Shown piece by piece: positions 23,143-62,118 of a DNA stretch of 64,000 nt. The DNA comes from Sphaerolaimus hirsutus (lineage: Eukaryota; Nematoda; Chromadorea; Monhysterida; Sphaerolaimidae). A model generated the notes under the pieces. It did not search any database. It was given only the letters and a program-made list of their open reading frames with translations, and was not told the DNA's origin. The stretch spans positions 7,939,504-8,003,503 of the forward strand of contig OZ038460.1 of assembly GCA_964036195.1 (NCBI GenBank). Reading direction: 5' to 3'. The first letter of the stretch is position 1. Each line of letters opens with the position of its first letter. The position numbers were made by a program, and so were the translations under genes.

Positions 23143-23619
23143 ACTCATCAGACATGATACTCTACAAATAGATATGATTTATGTTTTCGGCTGGCAGACC
23201 ACAGCCAACCGATAACTTATGAGCCGACCCCCCACACCACTCCACTTCATCCCAACTCCAAACCGGGTCAGGGGGGGTCCCAAACCCTGTAAAATTTAAA
23301 GTAAAGTGTAAATTGTGTATCCAAATCTTATTTTTCATATCCAAAACTTATGTTTTTGTATCCAAATCTTATGTCGAAAAAAATATTTGGATACAAAAAC
23401 ATAAGATTTGGATAAGAAAAATAAGATTTGGATACACAATTGACACTTTACTTCACATTGTACTTTACATTTGACTTTGCATTTCACTTTACATTTGACA
23501 CTTTACTTGACACTTTACAGGGCTTGGGATTACTACCAGTTACTGTGAACTGCGGTTATGACGTCATGATGGAGTGTTACCCCCAGAAAAATGTAGGCTG
23601 TAATGTCGCCCGAGTATAC
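23143..23619. mobile_element. MITE interrupted by an introner-family foldback
   Basis: The outer element matches 9523-9739 at both ends (CAGACATGATACTCTACAAA; TGTAATGTCGCCCGAGTATA). It is interrupted by 23267-23539, a foldback of the introner family. The left arm contains TCCCAAACCCTGTAAAAT, the right arm is CTTTACAGGGCTTGGGATTA, then CTACCAG, and it is again GT...AG bounded. The centre of that insert is a palindrome of TTGGATA/TATCCAA words (about 23315-23445), which makes it 273 bp. Confidence 0.65.
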
Positions 23620-24087
23620 TGGCGTTGTTTTGTGCCAAGAATATGGGTTAGTGAACATCAGCCATTCCACTATTGTTTAGTAAATATTAAGTAATATTTA
23701 GGATGTCACATCAGAAACAGCGTTGAGATCTGTACGAAGCGCAATATCAAAAAACTCCTAACTATACTAATGTAATGCTTTATTGTGGTCATGCCATCGG
23801 TAAAATGAAGCTAGCTCAGCTTAAAACTTGGTTCATATGCGTTTTACAGCGCTTGTACCGACAATCGGTGTTATAAGCACAAATAAAAACATTTTTAGGT
23901 GCAAAGTATTCAATATAATGCATTATGTACAATACAAGGACACAAACACTATTTAAACCCCCCACCTATTTACAGATTTTTACAAGGGTATTCAGTACAC
24001 TGCAAACAAACTAACAATTAGGTATTTAAGCAACCTGAAAGACAGAGAATCAATGCAGAAGCACACAGCACCTCAATTAACACAGCG

Positions 24088-52018
<27,931 letters not shown>

Positions 52019-52909
52019 GTTGAACGACACACTGAATATCTCCTAACGGATTGACAATGAAACGATTTTCACGTGTGTGGCACTCTGCCAACTCTTGGCA
52101 TCTAGCCCCGATCCTGTTTATCAAGGTGCCATTGCAAAAGCTTGGCATTTCGCCATTGAACCAATGCCGATCCTGCCCGTCAAGGAAACCTTTGTACTAC
52201 GCTGTCCAAAAAATAGAGTCGGCGGCCCAAACGCAATTCTAACTTCAAGAAAAAATTCGAATGAATCCACGCCATAACTTGGATGTAATTGTACGCGGAA
52301 TAGCACGATCACGTCTGGCTCAAACAAGATTTCAGCAACGAATAAATTCTCTCAATCACAACGATCCAGGCATAAAACTCGATTTTCAAAAAGGAACAAA
52401 GCAAAGACTACTGAGGTTGTCTGCTGCCGCGGCGGTGACGCCCCCATTCATCAAATGTAGTCCCGATCCCGAAATTCCAAAAGTTCACATATTAAAATAA
52501 ATTTTTTTCGGTTCATGGAACGTTGTCGCGAGATAACAGTATTTGTCATGGCTATCTGTTTCAGTAAAGTGAACGGTCTCAAATTGCATTTCAACTGACA
52601 AAAAAGTTCCATATTGTCGGTGCACAATTGAGGCTACCTAATTTATAACCTTGTTTGTCACCGGACTGCGCACGTGATCGATTATCTGAAATTTGCCACT
52701 ATTCACTTAACGGGGCACTAAATAACTACTGGGTCAGCGGGGTTGGGCAAACCTTTGTGAAGTATCCAACCACTACAACACAATAAAATACCTAGACAGA
52801 TACTTCATTAGCGATACTTAAGCTGCAGCAATTTTTGATCACACTTTTAGACACAGCCTCTAGACATCACTGCAGCAGACATCCTCAGTAGTAACTCAAG
52901 TTGGCAAAA
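52019..52909. other. Head-to-head intergenic region, possible small ORF 52261-52500 (+)
   Basis: The gap between the start codons of PHAF1 (minus) and the SH2-kinase (plus) is 891 bp and probably holds both promoters. It contains an 79-residue open frame at 52261-52500 (+) beginning MNPRHNLDVIVRGIARSR, with AATAAA overlapping the stop (about 52494). The preceding 52057-52242 has another short open frame beginning MKRFSRVWHSANSWHL. The codon texture looks more like coding sequence than introns do, but I recognise no family. It could be a small gene, part of the kinase 5' leader, or chance. Confidence 0.3.
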
Positions 52910-55900
52910 ATGAGTGGCAATAGAAAAGTAAAACACAGTGGCTCATTGCGAAGTGATCAACCGCTACCGAAGAGGCAAAAAAGCAGCGCAGATGCGAGCG
53001 CCACCGCCACCACGACTAGCACGGTGCATTTTCGAAGACATGTAAAATATACATATAGTCGGCAGACATGATATTACACAGGTTTGGTCCACTTATGTTT
53101 CGCTTCGCTGAGCGTCAATGAAATTCAACATCTTACTGAACAGCGAAGTGCGATACATCTTAAATACGGTAGAAAAACGGTGCACAGTGGGTCGTAAATA
53201 TGTCAATATGTATAGTCGACAGACATATCATTCTACAAAATTGGAAAGTTATATTTTGTTCTTGTAGAGCGAACGAGAAAGGAATTTAGTAAAAAAGAAG
53301 ATATAAAGATAGTAAGAAGGAAAATAAAAATGTGCTGTTCTTTACGCACTCGTTTACTCTAATTTTTGTGCCGATAGGTGCTGCAAATTTTTGATTATAC
53401 GTTTACCTACGTTTAATCTAATTCATATTTAGAAAAGTTACACGCTATCGATTCATTTTGACGAAAACTTGTTACGTTCAAAATTTTGAATTCAGAAAAC
53501 GTTCCCGCTTTGTATTTATTCAGATCCAGACGACGCTTGGATGGCATCATGCCAAAAAACTCAACTACACTTTGACGGGGGTTTGAATTGTGCGGGCACA
53601 ATTGAATAGTTTCATTCCGTATATGCGTAAGCACGAGTCACCAAAACAGAGTTCTACGGGTTGGATACAGCGTGCATGATATGACATCATGCAACTCATT
53701 GTATAGTATCATGTCTGCCGAGTATACCTACTTGTTTGAGAAGCACGAAAAGTTACACATGTCTGGCTTGTTAGGTCACATAAAGATACTTACAGCAAGT
53801 AAAGTGGTATATTCTGGATGAAAATTGATGCATTCGATGTGATACAAAAATAGTGCAAAATTGCACTTGCCACAGGTGGGAATCGAACCCGGAATGAAAA
53901 ACATTTTGTACGTTTTCCATGCTGACGCTCCACAAATCGCTTCACGGTTGCCGATGCCAAGATAAACTGTGCAAATGTAACCTGTAAAGCCGGAATTACA
54001 GCTCAGCGGCGTTTGACGTGAAATGATGACGTCGTAAAATTGATTACATCAAGATAGACAAAGGTACAGCATTGAAATTTCAGAATTAGATAGTTCTAGT
54101 AATTGTGTGTAATGTCCCACAAAAAATTTATCAAATAATCATTATTTAAGTAGTTATTAATTTAACGTCAAAATTTTTTTGGTGACGTAAAATGTTTGAC
54201 GTGAAATGTTGACGTAGAATGTGTAAATTTTGACATAAATTAATAACTTATTAAATAATAATTATTTTCTTAAATTTTTTTAGGACATTACACACTATTA
54301 CTAGAACTATCAAATTCTGAAATTTCAACGCTGTACCTATGTCTATTTTGATGTAATCAATTTTACGACGTCATCATTTGACGTCAAACGCCGCTGAGCT
54401 GTAATTACGGCTTTATGTAATGTAAATGTGCAAATGCAAATGTTACCTTAATGTAACCTACCAATCTACGGGAATCCCTGTAATCAGCAGAAAAGCTGCT
54501 CCGCGTCGGCGTCGGAACCGCGCGACGGCAGGAAAGTGAGGGCGAAAAAAGCCCCCGTGCCGCCCGCCGCTAAACAGTCTAGCAAATCTTCCAGCAGCAC
54601 GACCAGACGCAAAAACGACTCCAAGGAAAGGCTGAGTGGCGAGAAAAAGGTACTGATACTGTATTGAACTTGATAGTGTATTACCGACAAATAAGGCGTC
54701 CAATTCTAAAAGTCGACAAGTGCAAAATATGAAAATTGCGAGTTAGGCCCGGAAACGTCATCTGGGACTACGTACTCCCGCACATTTTTCATCATTTTCC
54801 ATAAATTTTTTGACCTCACATGCCTATATACGATCATGTCAAATTTGAAATTTTTTTGGGAAAAATGCAAAAAAAATTGGGCAAGAAGTCGGCAAGTCCA
54901 CCGAGTTTTGGGCTCAAAGTCCGTTCTCCGCATCCTTTTTATGGGAAAAAACGCAAGTCCACTGTCGACACAACTCCAAAGTCCACTGTGGACACCGATG
55001 ACTAAAAGTCGACAAGTCCATAAATTGCCCATAAGGCATCCTCCTCCTCCCTGGGAACAAAAATGTTTTCGAGTGCAAGAAGTCGACAAGTCCATTTCCC
55101 TCCCCGAAACAGTTTTGCTCTGACCAAATGGAATTTTATGGACACGCCATTTTTCACTATGTGGAGAGCAGGGGCTGAAAATTTAACACTTTCTGGTCAA
55201 CATTTGGAACTGCGAGAGACAAATTGGACACGCACCGCGGGCCTGGAATTGTGTCTTAAACTTAAAATGTGATTTACTCAAAATCGCATTTTGTGGACTT
55301 GTCGACTTTTAAAATTACCTAGACGCCTCAAATGTAGGCATACCTACAATAAAAGGTGTAATTTTGATATTTTTGAATGTGATAAAAGGCGCAGTTAGCT
55401 GTTTTAACTGCAGAGTTGTCAAAAGTACCGAACGTTTTCATAGTACATACGTAAATGTAATACCGTATTTACTCGAATAGTTCCCCCGGAGAATTATTTT
55501 TTCCTCACTCGCCTAACAGGGGGAACTATTCAAGTGGGGGGAACTATTCAAGTAAATACGGTATTTATGTTTTACTCATCCACTGAGTACAGCAAACGTA
55601 AAGTAATTTTTTATACTTTTACTCATGAGTAACTTTTTCCCCAGAAAACGTAAAATTAAGTATTTTTGAAAATTTTGCACCATTTTTCAAAATCAAAAGC
55701 ACTAATTTTTTATATATTTTTTGCCAATTATTACATTCAAATTAGCTTATTTTTAGCCTTTTTGGCTTTTATATCTACCCATTTTTGGCTATTTTTAGCT
55801 TTTTTTCACCCTATTCTCGCTTCCATGCCTTCAAAAACCTACATAGGTAATTGCCTATCAGAAATACGTTTTCTGTACTCGACTACTGTTCTACTTTCAA

Positions 55901-58900
55901 AAAGTATACGTAAACGCGAGTACAGGAACTTTTTTTAGAGGAAACCTAAACGTATTTACTGTGTACTCGAGTAAACGAACCTATATCTAGTAAAGTAAAC
56001 GCGTTATAACAACTATGGTTTTAAGCACTAGGCAGTGCTAAGCAGTACCATACGATCCAATTTTACTTGACTTGGCTGAGGCGGGACTTGCATATCACAG
56101 CGGCCGGACGGCTACAAAGGTCACAAAGGTGCGGCAGCGTTAAATAGACAACAAGCGCAAGGGTCTATGCGTTTCGACGTTCCCGCGACCATACACCAAC
56201 CTGCACCGGCCTCCTCCAGCACTTCGATCATGTCTGGCACCGCGCCAGATCCCGTTTCTAAGCAGCCATCCAGCTCATCAGGTGCCACGCCAGTCAGTGC
56301 AAACGTAGCGACACCCTGCAAAATGTAAAATGTCATGTTAAATGTCCGAAATGTTTTTTCAATGCTGGATGTTGCAGTTTACATGACACGTAACATGACA
56401 CCTAACCTAAAATGAAAATATGCATGGTTAGAAAAAAATTGAAAATTACATACCGTATTTCCTCGAAATACCCCCCGGGGGGTGATTGTTTCATAGTGGT
56501 CCCGAGAGGGGGGGTATTTCGAGGAAATACGGAAATAGTAGATCGATGTTTTGGTGTTATCTCTGGTCTTCTCACAGGTGTGGAAATTCGACACTACATT
56601 TGCGTTATTTCAAGTCATTGACCATCTATCATTGCATTCGATTGTGAATGCTAGGTTGGGGACATCACAGGGACCCCACATTCAATTACACTCCGTGCAC
56701 AATTTCACGCGCCTACTCTCGTTTCGGGCACCTTAAATCCCATTAACTCCGCCCCCCAGTGGACCGGGGCAGGAAGCAACGGCAGGCGAAGCACGGCCAA
56801 CAGCGACCGAGCACCAGTTCGATGACGCCCGCCGACGGGGGCGACACGTCGGCGAGCGCGGACGACAGCGGCAAGCCCATGCTCAAGCCGGCCAAGGAGA
56901 GCGAGACCGGCACCAAGACCAGGAACTGGCTGGATAATCAGGTAGGTTGACTGTGGTCGTGGTGGGGCACGTGATGCGACAAACTGCCACTGGGGGATAG
57001 TTAAGAGGATGCACCTATTTTTACTAAAAAGTCTCATACTCGGCGGACATCACACTTATATGGAAACCTACCATAGCCCATCTGAATAATGAACCAAAAA
57101 TTATACAGTTTTTTTCATTATAATATTTTTTTTTAATTTATTAATCACGAAATTTATCACAAGATTTGATTCATTAAATTATGGTAGGATTCTGCGGTCC
57201 GCGGAGTATACCAAGTAAATACGTTTACGTTTCCATCCCAAAAAGTAGGTACACTTGTGCTTGGGCAGGCAAAATGAGTACACAAAACCTAATTTCTTTA
57301 ACTACCTATTTCCTCGAATTACCCTCGGCGGGGTTATTTTTTCATAGTGAAAATTTTAAGGGGGTTGAAACGAGGGGGTATTTCGGGGGCTTATTTCAAG
57401 GAAATACGGTATTCTTTTTGGGGAATATCATTAAAATCTTTCATTTCCTCATTACATCAAAATCCCACGCAATGGCAAGCATGGCACAAACAACCACTAT
57501 GCACAGCCGTTCTACCACGGCATGCTGCCGCGGTCGTGCGTGGAGCGGGCGCTGGTGCAGCGCGGCGACTGGCTGGTGCGCGCCACCGACCGGGGCAAGC
57601 GCATCCGCATCGTGCTGTGCCTCAAGCTGGCCGACGGCGACCGCGGCGAGGTGGCCCACTACGCCCTCGAGTACGGCCAGGCGGGCACGCCGCACGCCGG
57701 CAAGGTACGTCCTTGTTTGGTTCGGAAACCAGCATTGCGGAGTCGTTATTACTGTGCACTGCAAACATCAACACCTTGAAAGTTTATATATATATATATA
57801 TATATTTTATATACCTATATACATTTTTGTGCAGCATAGCATCACACTGAACCCAGAGTACCGACGCACAAAAATTACAAATAAATTATAAATAAATTAC
57901 CTTTGATAAACCTAAAATTACCTTTATAAACCTAAAATTACATTTTTTACAACGCCAGCACGTTAAAACATTTGGGGATTTCAAAATTCATTTTGGATTT
58001 CGCGTATGCATTTTTAGATCAAAAAAGTCTACTTTTAGTCTTTAACTTTTAGTCTACAGCACGCATGCACATTTTGCGAACATCAACGCAGGTGCGGCTG
58101 GAAAACAGCAAACCGTGGTACCGAGACATAGCGCACTTGATCAGCACGTTTCAAAAGCACCCGCTCACTGGACAACCCAGTCCGCTAGGCTTGAAGCGGC
58201 CCATTGGCAGGCCCAGCTACCTGTTGGCAAGTTGCCATGTAAAAAGGGAGTTCAAAGTGGGCCATGGCCAGTTTGGGGATGTGTACAAGGGCAAGGTTGG
58301 TTTTGCGTTGATGATTTGAAATGCGTGTAGTTTGTGGAGAGTGGAGACGTCATAAATAGCGCCAAGTTCCACGGTTATTGTAGTCTAGTAAACATCAAAT
58401 AATGCCGGCACTAGTTGACAACCGAAACTTTCAAAGCTGAAAATATGCTATAAAAACATTTGAGTTTGGTAGCGTGGGGACGATAAAAAATGAATCGTTG
58501 TGGTAAACTCAAATGTGGTTAAAACAAACATTAGTTTGAGAAATTTGGGTTGTCAACTTGTTTTCGCAAACGTTCCAACCTTCCAACGTCTCCCTTGAAA
58601 ACTTAGACCATTCCACCCAACCTCCCAGGTGCTACAACGAAAGGAGGGTGACGAACGCTGGCTGGACTCCGCGATCAAAGTTTCGCGGACGCACGAGCGC
58701 CACCGACTGTCGCCCGAGGACCGAGAGAAGGCCATGCACGAGGCCGAGGTCATGCATGGACTGCTGCACAAGAATGTAGTGCAGCTGATTGGAGTGGCTT
58801 GTGATACGCCGCCCTTCCAGATTGTGCTCGGTATGGTTGGAATGTTTTTTTTACAAAAAAAACACATTTGTTCGTGAAGAAGTTCCCTTGGCACTGGCAG

Positions 58901-60601
58901 TTACCGTAATCCTCGAATAACCCCGGGTGATGAAAAATAACCCACCTCTAGTAAAAACTCCACACCCAAAAACTTCTGACGAAAAAATAACTCCCCTGGG
59001 GTCTTATTTGAGGTTATACGGTATTTTTGCCAGACAATGTTGATGGAGAGTGAGCATAACACAGAATGGTGCGTTGGTGGCTCTCTGGACACGCGACTGA
59101 AGAAAAAGCCGCAGTTGAGCCTCAAACAAAAGCATCAAGTTGTCGTTGACGTGGCATCAGGTATGAACTACCTAGCGAGCAAAAGCATCGTGCACAATGA
59201 TTTGGCTGCCAGAAATTGTTTGTTGGATGCTGATGGATGCGCCAAGGTGTCCGATTTTGGCCTGTCTGCCATTGAGTCAGAATTGGTCAGTCGCGTTTGT
59301 GCAATAGTAATATTGAAAACAGTTTTCTGCTTTTACTTTTCCGTAAATTTATGAACTTTTGCCTCACTGCAAACTAGTGATGGCCGGGTTTTTTGCCAAA
59401 GGTTTTAAAAACAACACTTTTTTTGATAAAACCCTTTCTTTAAAAACAGGTCGTTGAAAAAACAACTACAAAGTTTTGTTTCATCACTGCCAACAACAGA
59501 ATCGCAATCAATTCGCGCATGCAGGTGGGTAGAAAGCAACTGGCGTCTCACCTGCCAATCCGATGGCTCGCACCCGAAACTCTGCGGCGCCAGCCACGAT
59601 ACAGTGCTCAGTCTGACGTGTGGTCGTTCGGCGTGCTCATATGGGAAGTGTACATGGATGGCAACAAGCCCTGGGGCGAGAAGCTCACCAACAGAGAGGT
59701 CATAAAGAAGGTATCAACGAGCTTGCCTTGTTTTTAAAGTGGTATACAATTTGGCGATTGAATGAGATTCGAGACATGACCATGATTACCGTATTTCCTC
59801 GAAATACACCCGAAAATTTGTCAGAGTTTAAATTTTGAGGGGGTATTCCGGGGGGGCTTATTCGAAAGGGGTTTTGAGTTTTCACCAGAAATTTTCGAGA
59901 CGGATCGTAGCAAAGATGGTCTTTTCCATACCCAAAACTGGTAATAAACGTGATAAAACAGGATATATTTTGACATAGAAGGCTACACAAACTAGTCTGT
60001 GTGTAGCTGCGATGCATATTGGCAACAATTGATAAAATACATCATGTACATTGCATCCATGATGTACCTTATTCCAGATGGGGGAATTTCGAGGGTCGTT
60101 ATTTTCCCCTCAGCTCGAAAAGACCTTGGGGTATTGCGACGGGGGTCATTTTTTGGGGGGTATTTCAAGGGAGGGGGGCGTTAATTCAAGGGATATTTTG
60201 AGAAAATAGAGCGAGTTGAACAAATTGCAAAACTGATAAAGAATGAAAGTCCACGTCTGAACAGGGTGAATTGACCAAATCGAAATGACTTGCAATTAAA
60301 GCAATAACATACCTAATTTTACATTTCCAAGCAATTCCTCAAAAACGTCAACCCCCCACCCCAATCCCAGGTGAAAACCGAGCGACTGACAGTGCTCGAC
60401 TACCAAGCACTTCCAGCAGACACGCCAGTCATCGTAGTTCGGACGACGCGCGCGTGCCTCGCCCACAACCCGGACAAGCGGCCCGCCTGGACCGAGATGT
60501 GCGCCAAGCTCAACGGATTGGTCGTTCCGGGAGACACTAGTGCAGAGTCGGAACAGTTAGTGCTGGATGTTTTGTGTGCTTGGGGTGAGAACATTGTGTG
60601 A
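52910..60601 (+). CDS. SH2 domain non-receptor tyrosine kinase, Fer/Fes-like
   Basis: Cytoplasmic protein-tyrosine kinase. Exons: 52910-53023, 54491-54649, 56101-56296, 56760-56941, 57507-57704, 58092-58295, 58629-58830, 59065-59285, 59525-59710, 60371-60601 (TGA); about 630 residues, phases closed. Residues 1-217 are basic and Ser/Lys-rich low complexity (no F-BAR). The SH2 domain (about 218-310) starts FYHGML and keeps the phosphotyrosine Arg in DWLVRAT. The kinase has a GHGQFG loop (about 340), Lys368 in SAIKV, Glu389 in HEAEVM, catalytic Asp464 and Asn469, DFG 482-484 and WLAPE. Two oddities: the HRD motif is HND (Arg463 to Asn), and the activation loop between DFG and APE has no tyrosine. 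The layout resembles nematode Fer-like (SPE-8/KIN) kinases. The N-terminal exons 1-3 are less certain than exons 4-10. The donor GTGCAA after exon 3 was chosen because it alone gives the right phase. Confidence 0.9.
53053..53727. mobile_element. Foldback with TCGGCAGACATGATA ends in kinase intron 1
   Basis: 675 bp. It begins TATAGTCGGCAGACATGATA and ends TATCATGTCTGCCGAGTATA. An internal copy of the terminus occurs at about 53213 (TATAGTCGACAGACATATCA). It is related by its ends to 9523-9739. Confidence 0.65.
53872..53960 (-). other. tRNA-like / SINE-like Pol III promoter relic
   Basis: Read on the minus strand, it contains GGGTTCGATTCCCACCTG, a good B box (GGTTCRANNCC), about 50 bp after GTGGAGCGTCAGCATGG, which resembles an A box. 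A folded acceptor stem and clear anticodon arm are not evident, so this is more likely a tRNA-derived SINE fragment than a functional tRNA. Confidence 0.35.
53990..54415. mobile_element. About 420-bp near-perfect palindromic MITE
   Basis: The arms begin GCCGGAATTACAGCTCAGCG (left) and end CGCTGAGCTGTAATTACGGC (right). They stay complementary for most of the length; other paired blocks are GATTACATCAAGATAGACAA with its mirror at about 54336 and TAGTTCTAGTAATTGTGTGT with its mirror at about 54292. The centre is built from TTTGACGT/ACGTCAAA words. It ends 75 bp before kinase exon 2. Confidence 0.8.
55461..55563. mobile_element. Short ACCGTATTT foldback with GAACTATTCAAG words
   Basis: 103 bp. 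The ends are TACCGTATTTACTCGAATAG and TATTCAAGTAAATACGGTA; the interior repeats GGGGGAACTATTCAAGT. It is nested in a region of ACGTAAA words (about 55411-56015) that itself has hAT-like ends (CAGAGTTGTCAAAAG; ATAACAACTATG). Confidence 0.7.
56297..56410 (+). mobile_element. Degenerate introner-family element at the start of kinase intron 3
   Basis: The intron starts GTGCAAACGTAGCGACACCCTG, here split as GTGCAAACGTAG and CGACACCCTG, followed by CAAAATGTAAAATGTCATG. This aligns with the family left arm (GTGCCAATCCCAGACCCTG, TAAAATG). A partial mirror, GTTTACATGACACGTAACAT, lies at about 56377. The intron's own 3' end (56748-56759, CCGCCCCCCAG) also resembles the family right end. Later insertions (56451-56532) separate the two, so the whole intron may be an enlarged introner. 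Confidence 0.55.
56451..56532. mobile_element. 82-bp ACCGTATTT minimal foldback
   Basis: TACCGTATTTCCTCGAAATA ... TATTTCGAGGAAATACGG around GGGGTGATTGTTTCATAGTG. It is the shortest complete copy in the window and sits in kinase intron 3. Related copies in this gene and just after it: 57303-57411, 58902-59023, 59787-60209 and 60814-60978. Confidence 0.75.
57036..57211. mobile_element. MITE, ATACTCGGCGGACATCACAC family
   Basis: Best-preserved copy of this family (176 bp), in kinase intron 4. The left end is ATACTCGGCGGACATCACAC and the right end is CTGCGGTCCGCGGAGTATAC. Subterminal arms are GGAAACCTACCATA and TATGGTAGGATTC. Confidence 0.7.
59787..60209. mobile_element. ACCGTATTT-type foldback in the last kinase intron
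   Basis: Starts TACCGTATTTCCTCGAAATA and fades at GGGATATTTTGAGAAAATAG. It carries GGGGGTATTCCGGGG and ATTTCGAGGGTCG words at both sides and is older than 56451-56532. It lies in the intron between 59710 and 60371. Confidence 0.55.
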
Positions 60602-61250
60602 TTGACCTGCATTACAGTGCAAATGAAGGGTGTGCTTCTAAAAGTACCGATCTACAAAAAATCGATTTTGAGATAATCGCGATTGAAAGTTTGGAGTATG
60701 CAATACCCATACATGGGTATTGGGTATGGGAATTTTGGGTATGGGTATTTCGGCCATATTGTTGGGTATCCACATGCATGGGTATAATCATTGATATTAC
60801 ACATAACACAAGCTACCGTATTACCTCGAATTATCCCCCATTGAATTAACCCCCCCCCCTCGAAATACCCCCCTAAAATTTGGCTGAGAAAATAATAACC
60901 CCCCCTCGAATTATCCCCCCCTCAAATTTTGCTGGCGAAATAATAAACCCCCTGGGGGTATTTCGAGGTAATACGGTATATAAAATTTAGTGAATTGTAT
61001 TTTTGTAGTACAGTACATTTTAAAGGAACAAGTTGGTAATAACATGTAGAGCGGTATTTTTTAAAGCACAAAATCAGAAAGCTGTAGATCGGTACTTTTA
61101 CCCATAATAAAAAAGCACAAAATGAGTTTTTGCTCAACCAGACACTGATCTGACATCGGTACTTTTAGAAGCACAAAAAATAATGTGCAGATCGGTACAT
61201 TTAAAAGAACAATTTTGAAAAAAGTGTGTAGATCGGTACTTTTTAACAGA
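60602..61250. repeat. Kinase 3' flank: TACCGATCTAC word cluster and TGGGTATGGGTAT cluster
   Basis: No gene seen. Between 60635 and 61245 the words GTAGATCGGTACTTTT or complement recur six times, with AAGCACAAAA spacers. Embedded are a GGGTATGGGTATT cluster (60700-60785) and an ACCGTATTT foldback (60814-60978). The outer words probably form one foldback element. Confidence 0.5.
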
Positions 61251-61288
61251 GTTGCAAAAACGTATTTACGTTTACCCGAAATACCCGG

Positions 61289-61734
61289 TGTTGCGGCGGC
61301 GCACCGCTTAAACGGTGCGCGTCGCAGTTATCCCCCTGCACCGCACCTAATTAAGTCTCATTTTCATGTGTGTTCCGCAGGCGCGGTGCGTGCGCTGCGG
61401 CCGTAATCCGGGAGCGTTCCCGCGGGCGGCGCGTTTATAACGCGCCCGCATCTCTCTGTCCCCTATCAGTGCGAGCCGTTTTATCTACACTTTCTTTCCC
61501 GTTTCACCCCGAGTTTGGGTGAGTTCTATTTCATTCAGTTTTCACCCCGCCGTGGCTGTATTTACCTACCTACTGGCATTCCGTGTGAACATGAACTTTT
61601 GTTGAGTTGACTCGGGGACTTGTTTTGGAACTTGTGAAGTTCGCTACCCAGCGCGCCCACTTGATGTGGGCCATTCTGTGAAACTTTTTGGTGCTCGTTT
61701 TTTGGAACTTTAACGTGGCAGCGGCCACGTAACA
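61289..61734 (+). mobile_element. 5' LTR of an LTR retrotransposon
   Basis: 446 bp starting TGTTGCGGCGGCGCACC and ending CGGCCACGTAACA (TGTT...AACA inverted termini). It contains a TATA-like GTTTATAACGCG at about 61431 and is more GC-rich than its surroundings. TGGTGACTGTACCTCC follows immediately, in the position of a tRNA primer-binding site. It is inserted into a hAT-type end (CAGAGTTGCAAAAACG, 61251-61288), whose remainder must lie past the window. The 3' LTR is outside, so the borders rest on the TG/CA termini and the downstream primer-site-like sequence. Confidence 0.65.
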
Positions 61735-61864
61735 TGGTGACTGTACCTCCTCGCACCTGACTTCTGGGCGAAGTCAGGCGCCCGACCCCGGCCCCGCAGC
61801 ACCCGACCGGCACCGCGGCCGGCCCGACTACACGTGCGAGCCGCGCGGCGTCTACACGGCCGGC

Positions 61865-62075
61865 GGCGACGTGCAGCGGCAGCGGGCCATCCGCCCGCGA
61901 TTCGATTGCGCGTGCCGGCAGCGACCTGCGGCGGCCGCTAGCGCGTGCGACGCGCAGCGGCACGGCGACGTGCAGCGGCAGCGGGCCATCCGCCCGCGAT
62001 TCGATTGCGCGGGCCGGCAGCGACCTGCGGCGGCCGCTAGCGCGTGCGACGCGCAGCGGCACAGCGGCGTGCAGC
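61865..62075 (+). repeat. 99-bp tandem repeat in the retrotransposon leader
   Basis: Two full units (61865-61963, 61964-62062) and the start of a third. The full units differ at very few bases. The period is 33 codons, but in the gag frame each unit contains a TAG (for example 62038-62040), so the repeat lies in the untranslated leader. Confidence 0.85.
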
Positions 62076-62118
62076 GGGCCGGGCTGATACAGCGCGGGTC
62101 CGCATTCGGGCGGACTCG

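Larger units (their letters stand above)
13284..24087. other. Intergenic repeat-rich region, no gene seen
   Basis: No supported gene. Besides the elements listed separately, it contains ATGTGCAA word repeats (17550-17720), TTACTCAAT word repeats (18190-18370), a relic of the GGCGGTTTGGGG repeat (21655-21790) and CCCTTGAATA words (22770-22980). A 60-residue open stretch at 13914-14056 looks codon-like but matches no family I know. Confidence 0.5.

Noticed and set aside
53872-53960. Functional tRNA gene on the minus strand
   Set aside because: Only a B box and a weak A box are convincing; no 7-bp acceptor stem or anticodon arm could be folded.
57181-57891. A 236-residue open frame spanning kinase exon 5 in another frame
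   Set aside because: It runs through a MITE, a foldback and a TA microsatellite; the SH2 domain is encoded in the other frame of 57507-57704.
59037-59064. Starting kinase exon 8 at 59037 ([11 protein letters not shown])
   Set aside because: Splice phase from exon 7 requires two bases before TGG; the acceptor at 59064 gives [11 protein letters not shown], the conserved hinge, whereas the earlier acceptor (59033) meets a stop.
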